Source: Euphorbia lathyris
Lineage: Eukaryota; Streptophyta; Magnoliopsida; Malpighiales; Euphorbiaceae
NCBI RefSeq assembly: GCF_963576675.1
Contig: NC_088916.1
Coordinates: 18,576,501-18,640,500, forward strand
Length of the DNA stretch: 64,000 nt
Direction: 5' to 3'
Within the stretch, counting starts at the first letter, position 1. The number at the start of each line of letters is the position of its first letter. Positions 45,743 to 56,717 of this stretch are shown here, in pieces. The translations under genes and the position numbers were made by a program. The notes below the pieces were generated by a model. That model had not been told where the DNA came from. It saw nothing but the letters and a program-made list of their open reading frames with translations, and ran no database searches.

Positions 45743-47603
45743 TGAAGGAAATTAAGGCTAAGATATAGCAGCGGAAATATAAATTTTTTAGCCTACTTCC
45801 TTTTAACCATAGGATCCGTTAATCGTTATTTCATATAAAGAGGGATAAGAAGGAATACCTTTCGATGAACAATCTACCGTTGTTAAAGAAGCGTCCACTA
45901 ATCTTCTCCGAGATTCCAACCACAAAGTATAATACGGTGAGGTTAAGATGGAATCAACCCTTATGAGATGCAACCAAATTAGATTGTCTCTAATTAACCA
46001 ACATAAGATCAAAGAGAAAAGGAGATGGATGAGATTAATCAATTGACGGAAGCCGTATGAATTCTTGTCCACGAACTAGGGGATGCGAATTCACTCTCTC
46101 TTACTTAATGTACGTTTCGAAAATCACAATAAGGGGATGGGATTAGCTTGGTCGAAATTCTCATAGGGAGGGGGTATATATAGTCGCTTGTATCTAAACC
46201 CTAGTTAGATAGGAATAGGTTACTTAATAGGAATTCCATTCGGAATAGGATTCCTAATTATTATCTTATAATATATCAAATACATTTAGGATAATAATAA
46301 ATAACCTATTTGGATAATAATAGGAGTATATTAATCTAATTAAAACTCATAAGTTAATTATCTCTTAATTAATTTAATTCACAAACCTAATCAAATTAGG
46401 ATTAATGGAATTAAAATAATTCCTTATTTACTATATATAAATTTCGGCCCCCTCTATATAAATGGGCCTTACTGGGCTCAATTGGGCTTCCATCTATTAA
46501 TCATATCCATCTCTCTTTTGGTTCCAAGTCTTATGTGTGATCCATTAGGTTCTTACTACTTCTGGCCGTATGCAACTATTAAATTAATTTCTTCAAGAAT
46601 TATATTTAATCCTTGCATAACGGAATGATGTACTGAGTATGTTATAGGCAAGTCTGTAATCATTCCCCCAGAGTCCGTTAAGAAGACAGGTTGATTCTGT
46701 CGTTAACCCTTCCGTATTAGTTACAGTATAATTCGATCCTTTATCAACTATATCCTTGAACTGAATCTTATGACTATGGGTGATGTCAAGTCACATATAG
46801 CGAGACGTTCGTTTTACTTGTACATGCCGAGTCAACTCAAATAGATAGGTTAAGTGAAATCTGTATTTCTACTCTTAAGCTATCACCTTGCAAGGATTTA
46901 GAGTCGAGTCTTCCACAAGCGATCCTTGGATATATCTCCCATTAATCGGGAGTGATAAATGCTCAATCCAATGTATAACTACCCTGACATTACCTCCTGT
47001 GATATCCAACCTTTGCAGTTCACACCCCAGAGTCATCTCTGTTACGGATCGTGGGACCACAGGATCAAAGTCTCACATTCAGTAATTCAGGATGACCAAT
47101 TAACATTCCTTTGAGTCTGAGAATTACTTATACCTATTAATACCAATGAGATGAACAGGTGACAAGGATGAATCCACCCATCCTGTTATCTCAAATCGGA
47201 TCCCCAATCCTAATGAACGACGTTTCATCAGATCTATGTAACTGTCCAGATATCTATATATATGAAGCTTGTGAGATCAGCTTTCTGTCGGACAGAAGAC
47301 ATTGTTATATACAAGTCTCAACAGTGATATATCAATCCTAAATATCACTTGACTTGGGGTGGTTTTAAGTTTATTAGTTTATTATAAAGTTTTGTCTCAC
47401 TTGATGCTTGTATGAACACTTTATAATCACTTTAAACAAACTTACGGATTTCCTTTTATTAGACTTTATATAGTGCTTAAAAGGGATTGCCTTTATATAG
47501 TTATAAAACATATATCTCATTAAAACAAATGATATAAAGAACAATTCATTTATATTAAGTTTGTATCCTGCAACAATTGACTATAGGACACCAAACCCCA
47601 ACA
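45743..47603 (-). repeat. 5' LTR of copia E
   Basis: 1,861 bp, colinear with 38,142-40,004. A TATA-like box is at about 46,175-46,183. Ends at the CTATT duplication. Confidence 0.9.
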
Positions 47604-48370
47604 CTATTTTGGTTCCTTTGAAGGTTCCAATTCAAATTAACTCGAGTGTTGTGGTTTTGGATTGGTTTGCGGTTCTGATTCTTAAAATTCTTTTGAGTGG
47701 GTTTCAGAACCGCAGTGGACCTTTTAGTGCTATTAGAAACAATAAGCACTTCCTCTTTTAAATCTTGTTTTCGAGCTTCCTCCTCAATTCGGAGGCGAGT
47801 AATCAAACTTTCCATCGAAAATTCTTTTGTTTTATGCCTCAAAATATTTTTAAAATCTTTCCACGAAGGAGGCAATTTCTCAATTAGGACAACAACTTGA
47901 AATTGATCGTTTAAAGGCATACCTTCTGAAATAATTTCATGTGCTATCTTTTGTAATTCATGAGATTGAATTTCCACTGACTTGTCATCAGTCATCTGGA
48001 ATTTGAGGTAGCGGCTTACAACGTGTTTTTTCGATCCGGCCTCCTCAGTGTCATACTTCCTCTGCAGAACTTCCCAAATTTCTTTTGCTGTTTTTTCTTC
48101 AGCAGTATAGTAATCATACAGATCGTCAGTCAGTCCATTGAGTATATAATTTTTACACAGAAAATCATTTTCTGTCCATCTCTCAGCAGCACGAACATCT
48201 GCATCGTCACCATCTTCAGGAACAATTGGTTTTTTAGAAGTCAGAACAGAAGCTACCTTCTTTGTTGTGAGGTAGAACATCATCTTCTATCTCCATCTTC
48301 GGAAATGAGCTCCTTCAAACTGGAATGGTTTGTTGATCTCAGCAATCCCATTTGATTGTTCGGTAGCCAT
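47604..48370 (-). pseudogene. Gag of copia D
   Basis: Start MATEQSNG at 48,370, 28 bp inside the LTR edge. After FRRWR a TAG at about 48,287-48,289 interrupts; the frame continues KMMFYLTTKKVASVL, ENDFLCKNYILNGLTDDLYDY, IWEVLQRKYDTEEAG, DKSVEIQSHELQKIAHEI, LPPSWKDFKNILRHK. This is the copia gag (UBN2-type) fold region. It ends at the CTATT duplication; the remaining gag and zinc knuckle lie at 38,136, beyond copia E. Confidence 0.85.
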
Positions 48371-48397
48371 CAGCAGTAATAGAAATCGTCTTAAAAT

Positions 48398-48909
48398 TGT
48401 TGAAGCTCGAACTCAAAAAATAGGAACAGACCGAACAAAATTAAATGGGCAGTTTCGAAAAAATACAGAATGAATGAAAATGAAATTGTATTTCAAAGGC
48501 AGTCTCACATCACCTATTTATACAAGAAAAAAGAGCTGTTTGAGCTCTGATTTCATGGAGAAAGGGGAGAAAAATCAGGAAGGTGGAGGAGACTGAAGAC
48601 ACGAGTATAAATAATTAAATAAAAATTGATTTCTGAATTAATAAAAAATAATAATAAAAAATAGCTCGGCCCGGTTCGGTCGGACGGCGCGCGTGTGTGG
48701 TGGTCAACCATGAAGATAGGTTCTCACCCTTTCACAAAAGTGGGTACCCCTTGGGGCACACCCCAAGCATGTGAGAACCTTCTTTATATACATCTCCACT
48801 AAGTGCTTTGAAAGCAATGTGGGATGTTTTTCCACTTGAAAAACTCAAAGACACAAGAAGACACATGTGTGGGCTTATTTCACAAATTATATTTGGGCCA
48901 AGCCCAACA
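48398..48909 (-). repeat. 5' LTR of copia D, internally deleted
   Basis: 512 bp against 783 in the partner LTR. The main loss is the R/U5 stretch corresponding to 32,578-32,752; a second smaller loss lies near 48,605. TATA box (minus) at about 48,523-48,531. The ends and the GTTTT duplication are intact. Confidence 0.85.
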
Positions 48910-48914
48910 GTTTT

Positions 48915-49162
48915 AAAATCAATCTAATTACAAAGTTTATTTTTAGGGATAAGATAACAAAATAGGCATAAGGTTTTTGGGGAAGTGCCAATTTAGGCTC
49001 AACGTTCAAAATAACACCAATATAGACTTACCGTTTACAACATAATATCAATTAGACTTAACGTTTACAATATAGCATTAACTTAGGCATCACGTACAAA
49101 ATAACACTAACATAGACTTAACTTTTACGACATAATATCAATTGAGGCTTAACGTTTACAAT
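48915..49162. repeat. Tandem AT-rich repeat cut by a CACTA element
   Basis: Two units of roughly 70-90 bp built on 'aaaataacac(c/t)aa(t/c)atagactta' and 'acataatatcaatt' lie at about 49,005-49,162. Similar text ('agacttcacatttacaaaataat') resumes at 53,515, so the CACTA element split it. 'gggataagataacaaaa' near 48,948 resembles Mutator-type ends. Confidence 0.45.
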
Positions 49163-49789
49163 CACTACAAGAAAATCACGAATTACCAGCGGAAATATCC
49201 GTCGGTAATGTATAAAAATCCGTCGGAAACTCGAATTTCCAGCGGATTACCAGCGGACTCATTCCGCCGGTAAAAGGGCCGCTGCTCCCGCATACCGACC
49301 ATATTTTGTATCCGTCGGAAATTTATTCCGACCCATATGGGGACGGAGAATTTCGCCAGTGAATTTACACACCGACCGATTATTTCCAGCGGAATTTCGC
49401 TGGTGAATATAATTTCCAACGAATATTCACCAGCGCATTCCGTCGGAAATTTTATATTTTTGTATTTTATCAAAATTATATTACAGATTATATATCGGCC
49501 GGAGATGATATTTTATAAACTAAGATAGCTTAAATTCTAGATTAATATTATTTATTTGGATGAAATAGTTAAACAAAAAGATATATATTATTATTAAATA
49601 ATATTTAGTAATAATTAGTACAATATCGTATCCGATACAAGATAAAGTATATATACCAACTATCCTATCTATATAAACCATATAATATCCTATAAGATCC
49701 AAGATAAAGTGTATATAAAACTATATATTCTATCGGACCTAGATAAAACTATAGGATAGCTATTGATCTAGATAAACCATATATCCTAT

Positions 49790-50860
49790 GATACATCATT
49801 CTCATCTTCATCTACGGACTCAACCTGGTTGGACGATGAAGGTTGTGCACGAGGTGTGATGCCCTCAGAGTTTTCCTTTTCGGTATACATGGGTTGAACA
49901 ATCCTCTCCACCTCCTGCATCCGTTGCTCAAACTTCAGTAACTGCTTCTACAATTTCCCTTTACATACCCTGCCATGTAGAGGAGACACAAAATAGAAAA
50001 GGTGTTTGGTTATAAAAGATAGAAAATAATATAGGGAAATAAAATTCACTGCATGCATAAAATCAAATGTTAGAAAACCACAATGAAAAATATATAAATT
50101 AAGAATGTTATTATAAACTTACTCAAAGCTTGAGTGACTCTTCTTTTATCTGGTGAAATAAATCTGGTTGGCCTCACAATCTTTGTTGGGCCACAAGTGT
50201 ATCCAGACTTCGGTGCTTTCAACCTGAACTTGTTTGGAAATTTAACCGTCTTGTTCGAGTTTCCAGCAATACCCATTGTAACTTTGGAAGGCGCTCACAG
50301 CATTAGCAGGGTCCTCTTCCCATGCACTCATCACTCCCCCTTTGCAGCAATTCGCTATCTGCTGGTTGTATGCAGTACCTGGATGGACCAATTAAGCGAG
50401 CCAAACTAGAGATCTCGAGTTCGAATCGGATAAACTATCAAAAAGAAAAGAAACTAGTACCTACCTGGCAATAAATCCACAACAATTGGATCCTTCTTGC
50501 AAGAATGTGGGATATTTCCTTTAAATTTAGAGCAATCTCCTTGCTCAGTGGTTTATGCACCAACCATGCTCCAGATGACTTCTTTTTTTGCCCATGTCCG
50601 ACCTGGTTTTTCTATTTTGCGATGTTTCTGGTAATTATACATCATAACAATTGCCTGTCAAAACATAACAACATATTATATTATGCAAACCAAATTGAGT
50701 TTCAAAACCAAATGCAATTCTAAAATTGATTTAATTTGCATACTACATAGCCGTCTGGAGTCCAACTTATTACATCCCACTTGATAGTGATATTTCCATT
50801 TGCAGCACATGCCTCTGCAATTTCATCAACCCAAAATAGAAGTCAAGCATCTAAAAGTGG
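49790..50860 (-). pseudogene. Decayed transposon gene traces in the CACTA element
   Basis: Minus-strand scraps: an EQRMQEVERIVQPMYTEKE-like stretch with acidic tail at about 49,790-49,925, KFPNKFRLKAPKSGYTCGPT at about 50,190-50,260, and SSGAWLVHKPLSKEIALNL near 50,520-50,580, separated by apparent introns and stops. Their place fits the plant CACTA gene of the Transposase_24 type, but I cannot confirm this from motifs alone. Confidence 0.35.
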
Positions 50861-51831
50861 GGAAATAAAAAAGTTAAAAGCAGAGATAAGTAAAGAAGTC
50901 AAACATCTAAAAGCGGGGAAATAAAATTCAAGTCATGTTCTTACAACATAAACCAGAAGCATGGGCCATAAAAAATATGTTAAATCAATTATCTTGTGCA
51001 TAAGCTTCTGTTTTGTGCTAACTGGCCGTTTTATGGAATGAATTAGAAAAATGAATCATGTTAAAGAGCATTAAGAAGCCTTGTGTCTATTAAGTGAATC
51101 TGCTCGTCTCTCATCAGAAAGTTCACATCAATTATAAACTTGTTTCACACTACATTTCACTATAATTTCAACAAGAATTTCTATCTGTCGGATAATTGAA
51201 AACCAAGTTCCTGAACGCCCAAACAACAACATAGTTGCAGAAAGAAAGAAGAAAAACACTAGCAAAGGGAAAAAACATGAAAATAGAAGATGAAAGGATT
51301 GCTAATTTCACTAGATCAGAAACTAGAATTCACTCAACTTTATGCCTGTGAAATTTATTTCCTAATCAAATTAATCTAATTGGGAATATAATATGGTTTG
51401 GTATGTAATTAGTTCAAAACTGTAAATATGCATATTATTATTGTCATTATTGTTTTTTTACATCAGACACCACTCGCTGCATTATAGACAAAACAAGCAC
51501 TACATTTCTTTATTCTTGTTACATATAGAGAGAAAGAATTGATCAATTAAAATTTGAAATTGATTAGGTGCGGATCAAAATCAATACTTATTCAAAAAGC
51601 AAAAGCAACACAAATTCAGTAAGCCCTAAATACTCTAAACTGCGCACTTCTACACCCTAGATCACAAATAAGAGGGAAAATCTCCAAATCCATTCAAAAT
51701 CAAAGCTTACCCATTCAAAATTAAACAAACCCATTCAAAATTGAGAAGTTAAGTCACCTTAAATCATGTGTTTGATGACGGAGAGAGTTCAAACGCAGCT
51801 GTTGGAATCCAAATACAAACTGTTCGTGTAA
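50861..51831. other. Non-coding interior of the CACTA element
   Basis: AT-rich, no open frame of interest. The sequence just before 51,832 ('ctgttggaatccaaatacaaac') may include the 5' edge of the truncated copia. Confidence 0.35.
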
Positions 51832-53021
51832 CTGGCCCCTCGGGCTTGGTATCAACGGTTTGCAACCTTTCTCTCTACTTTGGGTTTTGCTCATAGTATG
51901 TCTGATCACTCACTTTTTGTGTTTCGCCAATGCACGGAGATTGCTTATTTGCTTCTTTATGTTGATGATATTGTTCTAACGGCCTCATCTGATAAATTGC
52001 GTTCCTCCAACATCACTAAATTGGGTAATGAATTTGCCATGAAAGATTTAGGGCCGTTGAACTACTTCCTAGGGATCTCTGTCACTCGCTCACCTGGCTC
52101 TCTCTTCCTTTCTCAAAAGAAATATGCTTCAGAAATTATAGAGAAAGCTGGTCTCAGCTCTTCGAATCCTTGTGCCACTCCGGTCTCAGCTCGTCCCGAT
52201 ATATCCTATGCGGTTCAGCAAGTGTGTTTATTCATGCATGATCCAAAAACACAGCATATGGCAGCCATAAAGCGCATTCTTCGGTATATCAAAGGTACAT
52301 TGAATCTCGGTCTTACTCTCACTCCATCATCTCTTGGTTCATTGGTCTCTTACACTGACGTCGATTGGGGAGGTTGTCCGGATACCCGACGTTCCACCTC
52401 TGGTTATTGTGTTTTTCTTGGGGACAATCTCATCTCCTGGTCCGCCAAGAGGCAACCAACCCTCTCTCGCTCGAGTGACGAAGCCGAGTATAGGGGCGTC
52501 GCAAATGTTGTCTCCGAAACTTGTTGGATTCGAAATCTCCTACTCGAACTTCACTGTCCCATTCGGAAGTCCACTTTGGTTTATTGTGATAATGTCAGTG
52601 CCGTTTATTTGTCCGAGAATCCTGTTCAGCACCAGCGGACCAAACATGTCGAGATGGATATACATTTTGTACGGGAAAAAGTCGCCAAAGGCGAGGTTCG
52701 AGTTCTTCATGTTCCTTCTCGACATCAACTTGCGGACATCTTCACCAAAGGCCTTCCTTCTGTATTGTTTGATGATTTTCGGGCTAGTCTCAACGTGCGT
52801 CCTCCTCCTGTTTCGACTACGGGGGTGTGTTAGATATTGTTATATATGTTAATATTCTCTCTTTATTGTATTTCCTATTATAAAGCATAATTATAGGAAT
52901 TATACCATAATTGTATTGTATTTCCTATTATAATTTCCTCTAGCATAATTATAGGAATCATACTATTGTATAAATACCCCTTTCATGATTAATAGAAAAT
53001 CAAAGGATTCACAATCCAACA
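51832..53021 (+). pseudogene. 5'-truncated copia F with 3' LTR
   Basis: Plus-strand copia fragment starting in RT (APRAWYQRF, then YVDDIVLTASSD at about 51,958) and running through RNase H (SYTDVDWGGCPDTRRSTSGY, SSDEAEYRGVA, YCDNVSAVYL, KHVEMDIHFVREKVAKG, ADIFTKGLP). An in-frame deletion joins NPCATPV directly to ARPDISYAVQQ, so about 35 residues between RT and RNase H are missing. The stop at 52,831-52,833 overlaps the LTR start. The 3' LTR is 52,828-53,021 (TGTTAGATATTG...ATCCAACA, 194 bp). Inserted within the CACTA element. Confidence 0.8.
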
Positions 53022-53512
53022 TCTTTTTCATATAAAAAAAGAAGACCTGCAAAGTTGAGAGTTATTTTAGTTAAAGAGGATTGGATGGAGGGGTGAAAGG
53101 TTAGGAAAAAGATTGGGTGCGTAAAAGAAAGGGGTGAGGGACAGAGATGGACATAGCTGAGATCCAGAATGAAAGAAATTAGAGGGACAAAGATCAGAGA
53201 GAAATAGGGTATATCAAAACAATATAAGAAAAAGGGGGGAAGAATTAAAAACTTTCCGGCTTCTATTTCGTTTCCCAGTTCAAAAAACCTTTTGCTTATT
53301 ATTTGACTTTCTATTTACAATTTAGTTTTTTTTAATTATTTTTTTATCTCCAGCGAAATTTCACTGGTATATTATAATTTTCGTCCCTAATCAGTAGCGG
53401 AATAAATATGGCTGCTATTTCACTGTAGATCACCAGCGGAAACTGCTTCCGCTGCTGTTCCGCCGGTGATCAGCAGCGAAAATAATTCCGCTGCTGATTT
53501 CCGCTGCTGATC

Positions 53513-54972
53513 AAGATAGACTTCACATTTACAAAATAATACGAATTTAAGCTTAATGTTTTACAAAATTTTAAATAAATTTATATGATTTTTTTTATTA
53601 TTGAAGGTCAGCTTTGCCATGAATATTTGTGGAAATTTTAAGTCTCCCTCCCATTCCTGTTTCCCAAATTTTACTAGCGTTTGATTTAAAATTATTGGTT
53701 TTGCGCCTAATTTTGAAGTTAAATTCATCTCGTTTTGCTTCAAATTTTAGTGTATTGCCTTGCCTTGCTGTGCTATATTCAGTCTGTTCTTTATTTTCAG
53801 ATTGAATTTTTTTGTTAATAATTTTCAGATATTGGGCTGAAACAGTCCAAAAGTTTAACTAATTGATTTTGTCTGTTCTGTGATAATGAAGATGTAATCA
53901 AAAGGTCATGTAAAATAGGAACTATTTCATTCTGTTTCTTATGTTATTATTTGATTAAGGTCAGGTAAGATGCTAAGTTGCTAACTGATCTCTGAATTAA
54001 TTGTTCTGTGAAATAACATTTGAGATCTTTTGTTGGTTTAACCTATTAGCTAGTCCTAAGTGACATCATTTTCTCATCATTTGTATGTAAACGAGCCTCT
54101 TGTTGTTTTCCTTGCAACATACAATTTGGAAATTAAGAGTGATAAAGAGTAACAATGAAGTATGTTTAAGAAACTTCTAAATTCATTAACTCAAGACTTC
54201 ATTATGTTATGTAGTACCATTTTTGTTAAGTTGAAATAACAAAATGACCTTTATCCTTGAATATTAGCTTTGGAAACTCAAAAAGGTTTCATTGAGCATG
54301 CCCATTAGTTATTGGTGCTTTTACTTTCTAAGCTTTGAAATTTATTTTCTTATTGACAATTGAATTAAGGTAAAATGGTAATATACGAATGTGTTAGAAG
54401 TTGACATGTCTATTTTTGGATGTTATTTTGGTTTAGAAAATGAGGTGCCACATATTTCTTGTAATGGATGAAGATGTTAGTTGTTCACAAATGGTTTTGT
54501 TTGCAGATATACACTCATGGGCAACAACTGGTTCTCCATTCTTAGGAATTAATTAATGTTTCATTTTTTAGAATCATCCTTTGATGTGATCAGCAACCCT
54601 GCGGTTCATTCCTTTTAGTTTTCTTCCAACACCTCTCTGGAAAATGTGTTATCTAGTAGCTGACAATGTAAAAGAGGGACTTGAATTTTACTCTAAAGCT
54701 TCCTTATATGGTTGCAATTTGCAAAGTATTCCACTGAAGAAAGAGAGTAATAGATTTTTAGCATATGGCGAAGTACCATGATACAACTGCTATGTTATTA
54801 TTTGTACATTCTGAATAATGTAGTGATTCTAAGGGTATTGTCTCCAAGTAAGGATTGATTCACAACTGCTTTTAGCTCCAGATTGTAATATATCTGATCT
54901 AGTTTCTACTAATTCTACTTTCTGAATCTCAGTAGATCATTGCTCTCACAAACTCTTATTTTTTCATATTCT
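53513..54972. other. Host-like AT-rich DNA, no gene recognised
   Basis: Apart from the first about 70 bp (repeat split by the CACTA element) I see no terminal repeats and no coding stretch. The composition resembles intron or intergenic DNA next to the gene fragments that follow. Confidence 0.4.
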
Positions 54973-55225
54973 ACATGGTAAGATACTAAGATTGTTCTCT
55001 TCTCCTATAACAATTCTCCATATATGAGCCCTTGTGCTTCATCTTTTGAGATGAAAATTTAATTTTAAGCTTAATCAGTCTTCCAAAATTATCCATGTAT
55101 TTTGGAAGAGATGTTATGAATTTGTGATTTGGGTCTTGTTTATTTTCCAGAGCATGTTTAAGACCTTCTAGGCGTGCTAAGAAAGCTTCTCGCTTGATCT
55201 TGTCCTCTGTAATATCACCACAGTT
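54973..55225 (-). other. Exon-like open stretch, unknown
   Basis: The minus strand is open for about 80 codons: CGDITEDKIKREAFLARLEG, then LKHALENKQDPNHKFITSLP, then YMDNFGRLIKLK, to a TAG near 54,972. The charged helical composition looks protein-like and it is the longest open stretch here, but it has no ATG near its start and I do not recognise it. Splice-like signals (ttttccag...gttggtaat) exist on the plus strand instead, so it may be chance or a gene scrap. Confidence 0.25.
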
Positions 55226-55800
55226 GGTAATTTTACTTACTCTTCACCTGATTTAGGAAATCAATTTTGCACTCTTTAGTTGCTTGTATTTCGCAATGGC
55301 GATTTGTAGAAAACTGCTTTGTGATTTCCTTTGATTTGACGAGGTTCAAGAAGATTATTTGTGAATTAAATGCTTCTCTTTTGTCCTTGTTTCAAAAGCT
55401 AGTGTAATAGATAACAATTTGGTAATCTGTCAACAAGTTAGTAAATTCAATTTTCTGTTGTACTCATGAGGTGTGCTGTTCTTCAGTTTTGCTACATAAG
55501 GCATTTTTGCACATAGTGGCCCAACCAATGCTTGTACAACAGTCAAAATGTACCAGTGATATCAGTTAATTTCATTCTGTATAGTGATTTTTTTTATACT
55601 TCGAATCAAAAGAGGGGATCATGGATCTAATTTCTATCCTTCAATGCTTGTGTTATTTGCTACTTATTGGAAGTTTTTTATTCTCCATGCCTTCATCTGA
55701 TTTTCCCATGCTTATATTTCCTTGGAATTCACCAGAAATCAGCTATACATAGACAATTTCCTGAGGATAAAAAGTATTTAATCACCGACAAACAAATAGA
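55226..55800. other. Unassigned, possible intron
   Basis: AT-rich, no frame or repeat pair. It lies between the exon-like stretch and the AP2-type relic. Confidence 0.35.
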
Positions 55801-56108
55801 AACAGAACCTACTAATATTTAACATGTCTACCCGTCCACCTATGTCTGTTGAAAACATAATAAGATGCAAGATTTAAAATCAAATTAAAGTGGGTTTAGT
55901 TCAAATTTCAAACCTGGTAACGCCTCTATACTGTGAAGTTCTTTGGCCAAATGTGTCAATAGACTTCCTATGAACAGGTTGCTTTTGGCCTACTTTTGCA
56001 GAGCCTCTCTTATTGGTTTCTACAGCCAAAGATTCAGAAGAAGCAGGTGACAATATATTATTAGTTTCTATAATATATGATTGGCACTTGGCAGTGCCAG
56101 TCTTAGGC
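55800..56108 (-). pseudogene. AINTEGUMENTA-like AP2 gene fragment
   Basis: The minus strand reads [18 protein letters not shown], then [20 protein letters not shown] and VTR, ending ACCAG at a GT donor (55,913). About 75 bp on, after ttttcaacag, comes A|CAT AGG TGG..., giving HRWTGR with the split Arg codon restored by splicing, then a stop within a few codons. [15 protein letters not shown] followed by HRWTGR is the start of the first AP2 DNA-binding domain of AIL/PLETHORA transcription factors, including the correct intron position. The rest of the AP2 repeats is missing. A relic, or an exon pair left from a larger gene. Confidence 0.6.
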
Positions 56109-56717
56109 TATACTGTGATATGAGATAACATCTATGGAGACAATAGAGAATGTATGCTTTTATAGATGTTTTCTTCTGTAATCTTATGGATAACAGAATA
56201 ATTTTCTCCTGAACTTGTATTGAGTTCGACTAAACAATTTGCCCAATTTGAATACATGTCATTGTCCATTGGTTGAATGTGCATACATGCCATTCTTGTA
56301 GTTTGTCAAGCAATACAAAATTTCATGTCAAAATTGACCAGAAAAGTCATTTTGGAGTTAAGAATATAATTTCAGGGGCATAATGTACTAATTTCTGTGA
56401 TCTTACTACATAGTTTGAAGTTGTTTGGAAACCCTCAGAATTCAGAAATCTATTTTATCGCACAATATCTTTTTGTCCAAGTCTTGCAAATACAAAACGG
56501 GTTGCATTCTTACAAGTTTGATATGTTTGATTGGTTCTCTACACAACAAAGGCTGGTGAGCAATCTAGAATCAGGGGTGAGAAGTGGGATGAGGAGGCTG
56601 AACAGGACATATTAGTTTTATCTTTAATTTTCTTGCAAATCAAATCCAGAACAGGACAGATTTGATTTGATTTTACTTTAGCTATTATTTTCGGATAAAA
56701 GATCCTCTTCCTTGCAG
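56109..56717. other. Non-coding, upstream of the CFIm25-like exon
   Basis: No repeat or clear exon. If the CFIm25-like gene is intact, this is intron sequence before its first recognised exon, ending cttgcag at 56,717. I looked for the exon that should encode the preceding YPL..YYFG-type segment and did not find it. Confidence 0.35.

Larger units (their letters stand above)
38142..47603 (-). mobile_element. Complete 9.5-kb copia (copia E)
   Basis: 9,462 bp inserted in the gag of copia D. LTRs of 1,863 and 1,861 bp with plus-strand ends TGAAGG...CAACA are flanked by CTATT (38,137-38,141, 47,604-47,608). The tRNA-iMet primer site is next to the 5' LTR, and the purine tract aagtgggagta (minus) is next to the 3' LTR. 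LTRs differ by scattered substitutions and few indels. A 1.8-kb non-coding leader separates the primer site from gag-pol. Confidence 0.92.
32527..48909 (-). mobile_element. Old copia split by two insertions (copia D)
   Basis: The outer frame of a nest. LTRs at 32,527-33,309 and 48,398-48,909 start TGTTG and end CAACA and are flanked by GTTTT (32,522-32,526, 48,910-48,914). The minus-strand order is LTR, gag (48,370-47,604), [copia E insertion], zinc knuckle/protease/integrase/RT (38,136-36,235), [CACTA insertion plus deletion], RNase H end (34,020-33,814), 3' UTR, LTR. Copia E lies in gag with its CTATT duplication. The middle of RT to mid RNase H is missing. Without the nested DNA the element would be under 5 kb. 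Confidence 0.85.
49163..53512. mobile_element. CACTA-type element, right tip missing
   Basis: Left terminus CACTACAAGAAAATC at 49,163, preceded by 'aat'. Subterminal motifs 'ccagcgg', 'cgtcgg' and 'ccgctg' are packed at both ends (49,180-49,450 and 53,350-53,510), as in plant CACTA elements. The canonical right tip is absent; sequence of the interrupted repeat starts at about 53,513. The interior holds decayed minus-strand coding traces and a truncated copia. Non-autonomous. Confidence 0.65.

Noticed and set aside
50134..50409. 91-codon plus-strand frame in the CACTA element
   Set aside because: It opposes minus-strand transposon-gene traces and has no protein-like motif of its own.
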